NCBI GenBank assembly: GCA_964445815.1
Contig: CAYULW010000004.1
Coordinates: forward strand, 248,001 to 312,000
DNA length: 64,000 bases
Direction of reading: 5' to 3'
Origin: CAYULW01 sp964445815
GTDB lineage: Bacteria > Bacteroidota > Bacteroidia > Flavobacteriales_E > Vicingaceae
A program made the translations under genes and the position numbers. Shown here in pieces: positions 6,890-14,471 of this stretch (positions are counted from its first letter, which is position 1; each line of letters begins with the position of its first letter). Under the pieces are notes generated by a model. It was given only the letters and a program-made list of their open reading frames with translations. It had not been told where the DNA came from and made no database searches.

Positions 6890-9800
6890 GTGAAAGCATT
6901 ACAAGTAGATCAGCGCAATACCCAACAGTTGTTAAAGAGTTTATTGTCGACCTATGCTCAAATCCCTTTTGAAGAAGACGGGCGGGTAAAAGGCCAATGG
7001 GATGCATTTTTTAAAGAACAACTCTTGTTTTATTGGGTAGATATTTATGAAGCCAATCTTTTTTGGTGGCAAAAGGAAAGAGAGATCATTTTAAAAAATT
7101 GGGAATCTCATGGCCGTTTAAGTTCTGCAGACTACTTGAGTAAGCAAATCAATACTTTTTATGAATGGTACAGATTGGCTGAACGTTATCAGCAATGGTG
7201 GATTATTAAAGAAATGAAGAGTTGTCTTCTTCAACTAGACCTGAGTGAGATCAGTCGATTACTCGACTTTAAAAAAGAGCGGCAAGAAGCCCTCGGAAAG
7301 TTAGAGCAATTGATTCAAAGAACACAACTCAGCAATCGACTCGGTTTTAGAGAGCTTCCTCAAAAAAGAAAATTCCAGTTTGAACATATCTCTAACCAGT
7401 TGCTTAACTGTTTACTTCAGGTACAAAAAGAATTAAAAACAAAAGATTGGGATGCCCTAATAAGTACAGAGAATCACCCGGCTCACATTGGTTTAATGTA
7501 CGGATTCATAAAGGCCTATGAGGAGGTGCAAGCTCAAATAAATAAATTACCACAGAGACATCTAGATTATTACATTAAGGACATTTTAAAACATCAACCT
7601 GCAATAGCTTTGGCTGATGAAGTTTTTCTTTTTTTTCATTTATCTGACCGCCAAAAGAATTTTGTATTGCCTCAGCATTCAAAGCTCAAAGGTTATGGAG
7701 ATAATGGTGAAGAGATCATTTTTGAAACGTATGAGAATACTTATTTGACCAATGCAGTCATCACTGAGACCAGATCTTTGGTGATGGACTCGTCTCCCGA
7801 AATAGAACCGCTTCATCATGTTGAGGGCATAACGAGTATTTACCAAGTGAATATTCCTGCTGATCAGATTACAGATCATTTATTGTTAGATACCGGTTGG
7901 TCACTTTTTGATCAAGCTGACCATAAGACACAAACAGAAATTGGTTGGGCTATAGCCTCTCCTGCATTTTTTTCCTTCAGCGGAAACCGACTTTACAAAC
8001 TAACATTAGAACTTGAAGAGGCAAGTGTTAGGAAATTCAATAAACTATTTCATCAATTATATGAGCAATCCGATCTTTCAAAAGATCAATTAGCGTTTAA
8101 GTTTTTTAATGATACCTTAAATCTACGTGTTACGGGTGGTGAAGGATGGAAAGTGATAGGGCAATATGATTTTGACTATGAAGGCTTAATTCATAAGCAG
8201 GACAATAAAATAAGCATCAATTTTAGATTGACGTCATCTGATGTAGATTGGGTCAATTACTCCAAGGCAATTCACTTAGGAGATTATGATACTTCATATC
8301 CTCTTTTAGAAATATGCTTAAAAGAGAAATCCGTTTATTATCCATATAGCTTAATGCAGCAACTAAAATGGCAAAGCATAGACATAGAGGTAGATGTATG
8401 TGGAAGCGAATCAATTCTTTTTTACAATAAACAAGGACTGATAGATACTTCGACACCTTTTCCATTATTTGGCCTAGAGGCATTGAAAGATGATCCATTC
8501 TACCTTGGCTCAAAAGAATGGACAAGTAAATCACTTAAAACACTTGACCTGATATTGCAATGGGAGAATTTGCCTCAGCCCAACTTAAAATCTTACTATG
8601 CAGATTATGAAACAATCGGTATTGATGATGCTGATTTTGAAGTTGAGTTCAAAACCAATACAGGGCAGAACCATAGAGAAAAATTATTTAGTCTATCTGA
8701 GAGTGGAGAATTAAATGAACAGACAAGGTTTGAGAATGTAATCATCAATAAAAAATCTCAAGCGCCTTCATTGCGTAATGAAGAATTGATCGAACCATTT
8801 AAGAACCCCATGTCTTTTTTAGACTTGTCTTTAGTAGCACCTACTGTAGGTTTTGGTTCCGGACATTATACCGAAGAGCTGAGTTTATATGCTCAAAGAA
8901 AAGCCAGAGATCGAAAAAACAGAATGGATCTCAAACTTCCAAAAGTGCCATTTGTGCCTTTTGTAAAAAGAGTAGAAGTGAATTACTCTTCTAAAGATAA
9001 CATTTCAAAAAAAGTAATTAGTTCATCAAAAAGCAATGCTGTTTTCGATTTGTATCACATTCATCCACATGGTATTCTAAAAGTGGCTTCAAAAGAGAAG
9101 ATCGAGAATGATAGACTCTTGCCAAAGCTTAAAAACAGAGCCTATTTTTATTTGGGGATTGAAAACTTGACCAAAGGTGCAGGATTTAACCTTTTTATGA
9201 AATTTGGTGCCTCTCATTTGCCTGAAGGCGCATCAATTGACGCTCAGTTGGAATATTTGTCAGGGAAAAACTGGGTGAGAATCAACAAAGACCACATCAT
9301 CGAAAATACCTTTCAGAGTGGCTTAGGTAATGGCATGCTTACCTTTCGAGTCCCTTACGATATTGACAACCAACATCCGTTTTATGCAAAAAATAAGAAT
9401 TGGATTCGGTTATCGATATCAAATAAATACCATAAATACATCGGCAATTGTTTATTGCTGAAAACAAATAGTACCAAAGCACGTCGTGTTCGCCAGAATG
9501 CAGATGCATCCTTTCAATACATAAATGCAGATACCTTAACACAGTTTGTTAATAAGGACTTACATCAGTTTGTAAAAAGCATTGATCAACCAATGCTTTC
9601 TTTTGGAGGTAAACAAAAAGAGAAGGAGTCTCTATATTATAGAAGGATAGCGCATCGTTTATCCAATAAGAAGAGAGCGGTTAGGCCCAAAGATTTTGTT
9701 CAGTTATTGCACGAACGATTCGAGAATATTGCTTGGGTAAAAGTGGCTACCTCTACTACCAATCCACAAGAAGTGAAACCGGGCGAAGTCCATTTGGTCA

Positions 9801-10429
9801 TTTTGCCAAGATTTAGAACGATAAAAGAATTCTTACACTGGAAGCTCAAGAGTGAATTAAAAGAAGAAATGGAGAAGTATCTATATTCCAGATCTTTTCC
9901 TGGAATTCAAATAAAAGTATGTTCTCCAATTATCGAATGGATTGAAGTATATGTGGATATCGAGTTGAATCGCTTTAAAAATCCTCCATCCATTTATCAT
10001 TTGTCAGATATAGTAGATCGCACGATTTCTCCTTGGGTATTTAGTGCTGAGCATACAATAGAGGAAGCTGATAATCCATTTAACACCATACGAGTACTGA
10101 ATAGCTTGAAAAACATAAAAGAAATATGGAGAGTGGAGGTTTGTGAAGCTGTTCAGATTATTCAAAAAGGAAATCATTTTACTTATGTAGATACTGGTGA
10201 AGGAAATGAAGTTCTAACACCCACCACTTATCGTAGTATTTTTCTTCCCGCCGACAAACATAAAATCAGGTTTATTCAAGATGCATCAGATTGTCTAAAA
10301 GATAATACCATAGGTAATATGATGCTTGGCACAGATTTTATTTTAAGGGAAGAAAAAGAGGTATTGCCAATGGAAGACTTGGTAGAAGAAAAAGAGAAAG
10401 GTCTGTACTTACTGAGTTCAACTAAATAA
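6890..10429 (+). CDS. eCIS baseplate J-like wedge protein (Afp11-like), GTG start
   Basis: A 1179-residue baseplate component. The C-terminal third carries the baseplate-J signature: HRLSNKKRAVRPKDFVQLLH, then ENIAWVKV, then KPGEVHLVILPRF (about residues 915-985), followed by a second alpha/beta unit with IKVCSPIIEWIEVYVDIEL. The N-terminal ~250 residues are helical and rich in Trp and aromatics. The middle is beta-rich. The size fits the long wedge proteins of Bacteroidota eCIS. The GTG at 6890 is the only plausible start near the previous stop. It should form a wedge ring with the gp25-like protein and the second baseplate protein at 14472-16706. Confidence 0.85.
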   Translation: MKALQVDQRNTQQLLKSLLSTYAQIPFEEDGRVKGQWDAFFKEQLLFYWVDIYEANLFWWQKEREIILKNWESHGRLSSADYLSKQINTFYEWYRLAERYQQWWIIKEMKSCLLQLDLSEISRLLDFKKERQEALGKLEQLIQRTQLSNRLGFRELPQKRKFQFEHISNQLLNCLLQVQKELKTKDWDALISTENHPAHIGLMYGFIKAYEEVQAQINKLPQRHLDYYIKDILKHQPAIALADEVFLFFHLSDRQKNFVLPQHSKLKGYGDNGEEIIFETYENTYLTNAVITETRSLVMDSSPEIEPLHHVEGITSIYQVNIPADQITDHLLLDTGWSLFDQADHKTQTEIGWAIASPAFFSFSGNRLYKLTLELEEASVRKFNKLFHQLYEQSDLSKDQLAFKFFNDTLNLRVTGGEGWKVIGQYDFDYEGLIHKQDNKISINFRLTSSDVDWVNYSKAIHLGDYDTSYPLLEICLKEKSVYYPYSLMQQLKWQSIDIEVDVCGSESILFYNKQGLIDTSTPFPLFGLEALKDDPFYLGSKEWTSKSLKTLDLILQWENLPQPNLKSYYADYETIGIDDADFEVEFKTNTGQNHREKLFSLSESGELNEQTRFENVIINKKSQAPSLRNEELIEPFKNPMSFLDLSLVAPTVGFGSGHYTEELSLYAQRKARDRKNRMDLKLPKVPFVPFVKRVEVNYSSKDNISKKVISSSKSNAVFDLYHIHPHGILKVASKEKIENDRLLPKLKNRAYFYLGIENLTKGAGFNLFMKFGASHLPEGASIDAQLEYLSGKNWVRINKDHIIENTFQSGLGNGMLTFRVPYDIDNQHPFYAKNKNWIRLSISNKYHKYIGNCLLLKTNSTKARRVRQNADASFQYINADTLTQFVNKDLHQFVKSIDQPMLSFGGKQKEKESLYYRRIAHRLSNKKRAVRPKDFVQLLHERFENIAWVKVATSTTNPQEVKPGEVHLVILPRFRTIKEFLHWKLKSELKEEMEKYLYSRSFPGIQIKVCSPIIEWIEVYVDIELNRFKNPPSIYHLSDIVDRTISPWVFSAEHTIEEADNPFNTIRVLNSLKNIKEIWRVEVCEAVQIIQKGNHFTYVDTGEGNEVLTPTTYRSIFLPADKHKIRFIQDASDCLKDNTIGNMMLGTDFILREEKEVLPMEDLVEEKEKGLYLLSSTK

Positions 10430-10436
10430 TAAACAC

Positions 10437-11183
10437 ATGGAAGAAGAGAAGGAGACAGAACAGATAAAACTATACAACAGGAGTAGTCTGTATAAAAAGT
10501 TTAAGAACGGGAATCGTCCTCAGGAAGGAGATTTTCATGACTTGATTAATTCTACCATTAATAAATTGGATGATGGCATTGCCAAAAGCTTCAAAGCCGG
10601 TTTAGAATTAGCTCCTCAAGACGAACAGGACGGTTCAGTGATTAGTCTTTATGAAAAGCTTAGTGATCCGAATCCTTCATGGAAGTTGAATTTGTCAGGT
10701 GAAGACAAAGAAAAGACTTTGGATATCATCAATCAGAATTCCGAAATGCCTGCCATTTCTATTACTCAGAATAATTGCATTGGACTCAATAAAAGAAGCC
10801 CCAACTATGCATTAGATATAGAAGGTAAGCTGGGTTATAAAGGGCGAATTGGAACTTATGCGCAAGGTGAGATAAAGGCAAATGGCAAATGGCAAGTGGT
10901 TTTAACCGGACTAAAAGGGGTTTCTGCTTTTGAGCTAATGGCTAATGCTCGTGATGAAGAAGGGAAAGGGAAATATGCATTATTACATGCGGTATTGCTA
11001 AACGCTTATACGGGTGAGCAGGGTAGGATAAGAAGAACACACAATTATTACAGCTGGAGATGGTGGCGAAGAATTCGGGTGCGTTGGTTTGGTACACCTT
11101 TCGATTATGGTTTAGAAATGAAAACCGCCTCAGACTATGGAGATAAGGGAGTGGTTAATTATCATATCGCAACACTACTATAG
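10437..11183 (+). CDS. Putative eCIS fibre/adhesin protein
   Basis: A 248-residue protein 7 bases after the baseplate J gene. Residues 10-50 (LYNRSSLYKKF, then GDFHDLINSTINKLDDGI) resemble the attachment segment seen at the start of eCIS and phage tail-fibre proteins of Bacteroidota. Residues 115-135 (NKRSPNYALDIEGKLGYKG) look like the short beta repeat common in fibre shafts. The C-terminal tip is striking: NYYSWRWWRRIRVRWFG, dense in Trp, Tyr and Arg, probably surface-exposed and possibly the receptor- or glycan-binding end. The role is inferred from position and these local resemblances. The last 22 bases overlap the convergent regulator gene. Confidence 0.55.
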   Translation: MEEEKETEQIKLYNRSSLYKKFKNGNRPQEGDFHDLINSTINKLDDGIAKSFKAGLELAPQDEQDGSVISLYEKLSDPNPSWKLNLSGEDKEKTLDIINQNSEMPAISITQNNCIGLNKRSPNYALDIEGKLGYKGRIGTYAQGEIKANGKWQVVLTGLKGVSAFELMANARDEEGKGKYALLHAVLLNAYTGEQGRIRRTHNYYSWRWWRRIRVRWFGTPFDYGLEMKTASDYGDKGVVNYHIATLL

Positions 11184-11863
11184 TGTTGCGATAGGGTATA
11201 TTCTAGAAGCTTTTCGTCAATATCAATTAACTTATTTGCTAAAGCATAAACAACCAAACCCGCGGTATTTTTAGCACCGGTTTTTTCTATCAGGTGCTGT
11301 CGATGTCCTTCTATGGTTCTCACGCTTCTAAACACTTTGTCAGAAATTTCTTGATTGGTGTAACCATGGCAAATCCAACGCAACACTTCCAGCTCCTTTT
11401 TGGTCAGGTTATCATGACGTGAGAATTGAATCTTTCTGATCTTTTTTGATCTCGAACGAATGGCTTTAGAGTAATCCTCAGTGAGATATAGACCTCTTTC
11501 TTCAACAACATCTATTGCAAAAATCAGCTCATTGGGATGAATCCTTTTTGGCAAGAAGGCGTTTACCCCGATTTTTACCATGTGGTTGACAAAACTAGGA
11601 CTGTAATGTGAAGTAAGAATAATGACCTTGCAGTCTGAGTACTTTTGGTTCAGGAGTTTAGTTGTTTCTATGCCGTTAAGTGGATTCATTCTTAACTCAA
11701 TAATGAAAATATCAGGCCTAATGTTCCTTTCATTAATTTGAGCTAAGAGATGTTTTCCGTCAGATACTGAACATGAGACATTAATGTGGGGATAACCGCT
11801 CAGAATATTAACGAGTCCTTCTCTAAATAGGGTTTCGTTATCAGCAATCGCTAGATTAATCAT
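11162..11863 (-). CDS. LuxR/NarL-type response regulator with Glu at the phospho-acceptor site
   Basis: The start is set at the ATG at 11863 (MINLAIADNETLFREG), where receiver homology begins. A further 20 in-frame upstream codons add nothing family-like. Residues 1-120 form a receiver domain. Where the family has the phosphorylated Asp (LMDIRMP) this protein has IIELRMN, with Glu56. The acidic pocket is D-N rather than D-D, and the signalling Lys is kept in FLPKRIHP. The C-terminal LuxR helix-turn-helix is intact (LTKKELEVLRWICHGYTNQEI, VRTIEGHR). No histidine kinase is adjacent. Asp-to-Glu can mimic phosphorylation, so the protein may be constitutively active. It lies within the eCIS cluster and is the best local candidate for its regulator. 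Confidence 0.85.
   Translation of the reverse strand: MINLAIADNETLFREGLVNILSGYPHINVSCSVSDGKHLLAQINERNIRPDIFIIELRMNPLNGIETTKLLNQKYSDCKVIILTSHYSPSFVNHMVKIGVNAFLPKRIHPNELIFAIDVVEERGLYLTEDYSKAIRSRSKKIRKIQFSRHDNLTKKELEVLRWICHGYTNQEISDKVFRSVRTIEGHRQHLIEKTGAKNTAGLVVYALANKLIDIDEKLLEYTLSQHYSSVAI
11165..11193. terminator. Perfect palindrome across convergent gene ends
   Basis: A 13-bp perfect stem (TATCGCAACACTA with TAGTGTTGCGATA) and a 3-base loop. It covers the last codons and stops of both the fibre gene and the regulator gene. It lacks long T-runs, so it is probably a bidirectional transcription stop or barrier rather than a classic intrinsic terminator. Confidence 0.6.
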
Positions 11864-11905
11864 TTTTATTTGGTTGAAATAATTTGTATTTAATTGAAAG
11901 TCATT

Positions 11906-11913
11906 CAAATATA
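11906..11913 (-). promoter_or_regulatory. Candidate -7 element of the regulator gene
   Basis: On the minus strand TATATTTG fits the Bacteroidota -7 consensus TAnnTTTG, about 43 bases before the regulator ATG. I see no good -33 partner. Confidence 0.4.
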
Positions 11914-12055
11914 ATACATTCAATGAGAAAAAAAAATTTAAAGACGTTAATTTCTAAAAAGAGTATCTTTCAGCTTCCATTCATCTAAAAAAGGGGTACT
12001 TCTACGCTGTTTTTTAATCGAGTATTGAGTGATCTTTATGTGATTAGAAATAGTA

Positions 12056-13783
12056 ATGAATCTCAAGAGACTGATAATACTTTTACTGACTTTTTTCTCA
12101 ATTAATAGCTTAAGTGCAAATCATCATTTCTGTCCAATACAAATAGATTCAGGCAATGTCAAAACTGAAGTTGGAGGGGCAAAGAAAAAACTTGGTGCTG
12201 CAGAAAAAAAGGCCAAGGGATTCAAAAAAGTGTTTAAACTGTTTTCATCGTTTTTAAAAAAGAAAAAACACAAAAAAACAAGTCCTACCAATGTTCAAGC
12301 TAAAGCTGTTCATAAAGATTCAAGTACAGTTTCCTCACGCGTTGGCATGTTTAGTAACATAGCCAAGATGGGCGTTCATGTCGCTGAGGAATGGGATTCT
12401 ATCCATCAGATTCAAGATCATATTTATGTCTCTGAAAGCGATACGGTAAGAAAGGAAGTTTTCGGCTTTCACCCGTATTGGATGGGGACGGCTTATGAAA
12501 GCTATGACTATGACCTTCTAACTGCGGTAGCCTATTTTTCTTTTGAGTTAAACCCATCAAGCGGTGAGTTTAAATCAACGCATGACTGGGCTACAACTTC
12601 GCTGATAGATTCAGTTCACAAACACCATTGTAGATTGTACTTTACAGTTACAAATTTCACAGCAAGTAGAAACAGCGAATTCTTAAAAAACAAATCTGCT
12701 CAAGAAGCAGCAATAATAAATATAGTGACTCAACTTGATATTCATAATGCAAATGGTGTAGTCATAGATTTTGAGAATGTGCCTAGAGAAATGAGTGATG
12801 AGCTCAGTAGTTTTATTCAGGACCTATCAGACGAGTTGAAGGATAAAAATAAAAAAGTATGCATGACCATTCCGGCAATCGATGTTCATGGCACATACAA
12901 TGCTAAGCTTTTAGAACCTGAAGTTGAGTTTTTCCTTTTGATGGGATACGATTATTTTGGGTCATGGAGTAAGGAGGCCGGTCCAATTGCTCCATTGCAT
13001 AGTCAACCTTTATGGGGCAGTTATAGCGTTGAAACTTCAGTAGATCAGTATCTCAGTAGAGGCTTGAATCCTAAGCAATTGATTCTTGTTGTTCCCTATT
13101 ATGGAGGCTTATGGCAAGTGTCTGATTTAAAATTTCCTTCAAAAAAGATAAAGTTTGGTAAGCATGTTTTATATCGTGAGGCTCGAAAGAAATACTTGCC
13201 CCAGTCTCAGTTTGATTCAATTAGCAAGTCCTCTTTTCACAACCTGAAAGAGAAGGAAGAATTTTACCAGATATGGTTTGATGGTAAAGAAGCATTGTCG
13301 CATAAATACGATTTAATCAATACAGATAGCTTGGCCGGTGCAGGCATATGGGCTTTAGGTTATGACAATGGCTATACTGAGCTATGGCAGCTAATTGAAC
13401 ACAAATTTGGGAATATTCCTTTGCCTGATTCTTTAATGAGTGAGAGTAATGTTGATGATAAAGTTGGAGGATATTCATTTTCTCCTAAAGAAATATTAGC
13501 TGATATCACTCTATTAAAGTGGTTTGTAGGCTTGATAGCGATCATTCTTATATCCGGTCTGCTCTTATCTCTAAGAAGAAAGGAAATGCGAAGCATACTT
13601 TCCAGTTTCTCCATTCTTAGTTTGGTATTGATGCTTTTACCTATAGGTATAAGTCTCTATATGATATTGTTCAGTTCTCATTATGCTGTAGGAAGTTGGT
13701 TGCTTTTTGGGACACTAATGGGTTATGGTATTTATTATTTGAAAGAGAATACGAAGTATCGAAAAAGTCAAAGAATACCATGA
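12056..13783 (+). CDS. Membrane-anchored GH18-family glycoside hydrolase in the eCIS locus
   Basis: A 575-residue protein. It has a clear signal peptide (cut probably after NSLSA, about 21), then a Lys-rich linker (40-80). A GH18 barrel spans about 134-450: VFGFHPYWMG, AYFSFEL, and the catalytic strand GVVIDFENVP with Glu240 as the expected acid. It also has FLLMGYDYFGSW, LILVVPYYGG and AGAGIWALGYDNGY. Three hydrophobic segments follow at about 483-505, 513-535 and 541-560. The hydrolase should therefore lie in the periplasm, tethered to the inner membrane. GH18 enzymes cleave beta-1,4 GlcNAc bonds in chitin or peptidoglycan-like chains. The place between eCIS genes suggests wall remodelling or lysis for particle release, which is inference. 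The stop overlaps the next start as ATGA. Confidence 0.82.
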   Translation: MNLKRLIILLLTFFSINSLSANHHFCPIQIDSGNVKTEVGGAKKKLGAAEKKAKGFKKVFKLFSSFLKKKKHKKTSPTNVQAKAVHKDSSTVSSRVGMFSNIAKMGVHVAEEWDSIHQIQDHIYVSESDTVRKEVFGFHPYWMGTAYESYDYDLLTAVAYFSFELNPSSGEFKSTHDWATTSLIDSVHKHHCRLYFTVTNFTASRNSEFLKNKSAQEAAIINIVTQLDIHNANGVVIDFENVPREMSDELSSFIQDLSDELKDKNKKVCMTIPAIDVHGTYNAKLLEPEVEFFLLMGYDYFGSWSKEAGPIAPLHSQPLWGSYSVETSVDQYLSRGLNPKQLILVVPYYGGLWQVSDLKFPSKKIKFGKHVLYREARKKYLPQSQFDSISKSSFHNLKEKEEFYQIWFDGKEALSHKYDLINTDSLAGAGIWALGYDNGYTELWQLIEHKFGNIPLPDSLMSESNVDDKVGGYSFSPKEILADITLLKWFVGLIAIILISGLLLSLRRKEMRSILSSFSILSLVLMLLPIGISLYMILFSSHYAVGSWLLFGTLMGYGIYYLKENTKYRKSQRIP

Positions 13784-14073
13784 AAATTTTGTTGCTCGTA
13801 TTTAACTGGTTAAAACAGACCATTGCAAAATCGATAATAACATCAATTATTGTAATGCTTCTCGCCATCATTTTTGCAGCTATAGCTAATCGTTGGTTGG
13901 AAAGTGAATTTCTTGAACTCAATGAATTCTTAGATGAAGAGAAAATAGAAAAGTGGGAGTACTGGGGGGTATTAGTTGCGGTATTTATCGCATTACAATT
14001 TTTGGTCTTACTCGTGGAATCTACCATAGCAACGGTAGTTATAACCAGATTTGAGAAAAAAGATGAATCTTAA
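13780..14073 (+). CDS. Small two-helix membrane protein coupled to the GH18 gene
   Basis: A 97-residue protein. I chose the ATG at 13780 because it overlaps the GH18 stop codon as ATGA, a usual sign of translational coupling. An upstream in-frame start would overlap the GH18 gene by 88 bases. There are two hydrophobic segments, about 18-37 (IITSIIVMLLAIIFAAIA) and 62-84. Between them is an acidic loop (LESEFLELNEFLDEEKIEK) and the tail is charged (RFEKKDES). Length, two segments and charged tail recall small holins, but nothing in the sequence proves a pore. I know no named family. A helper or anchor for the hydrolase is equally possible. Confidence 0.7.
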   Translation: MKILLLVFNWLKQTIAKSIITSIIVMLLAIIFAAIANRWLESEFLELNEFLDEEKIEKWEYWGVLVAVFIALQFLVLLVESTIATVVITRFEKKDES

Positions 14074-14082
14074 AAATTTAAT

Positions 14083-14469
14083 ATGGGACAAGTAGTATGT
14101 ATGGGGGCAATGATGCAATGCTCTTTTGGAGTCGCTCCATCCTCTTTAGTGGTATTGCCAAAAAACCGGGTAATGACCTCTTATATGCCTGCAGCAAATA
14201 TTATGGATCATGTTCCTTTGCTTAACATCTTGCCATTTGGAATGTGTAACTCTTTAGCCAATCCCACTGTGGCATCTGCTACTGCCGCAGCTCTTGGTGT
14301 GTTAACACCTATGCCATGCATTCCTGCAACATCTTCTCCATGGACTCCCGGGAGTCCAACGGTAATGATAGGAAAGCAGCCTTGTGTAACAAACACATCA
14401 AAATGCATGTGTAACTGGGGTGGTGTTATTTCAATAACCAATCCGGGACAGCAGAAAACCCAAGCTTAA
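14083..14469 (+). CDS. PAAR-like tip protein, DUF4280 family (Afp10 role)
   Basis: A 128-residue protein. It starts MGQVVCMGAMMQCSFG, the typical opening of DUF4280, and has conserved Cys at about positions 6 and 13. A second Cys-rich half reads PWTPGSPTVMIGKQPCV then CMCNWGGVISI. DUF4280 proteins are PAAR-like and are expected to cap the spike and bind metal through Cys. It would sit on the VgrG-like protein encoded at the window start. It lies 9 bases after the small membrane protein gene and 2 bases before the next baseplate gene, inside one transcription unit. Confidence 0.88.
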   Translation: MGQVVCMGAMMQCSFGVAPSSLVVLPKNRVMTSYMPAANIMDHVPLLNILPFGMCNSLANPTVASATAAALGVLTPMPCIPATSSPWTPGSPTVMIGKQPCVTNTSKCMCNWGGVISITNPGQQKTQA

Positions 14470-14471
14470 AA

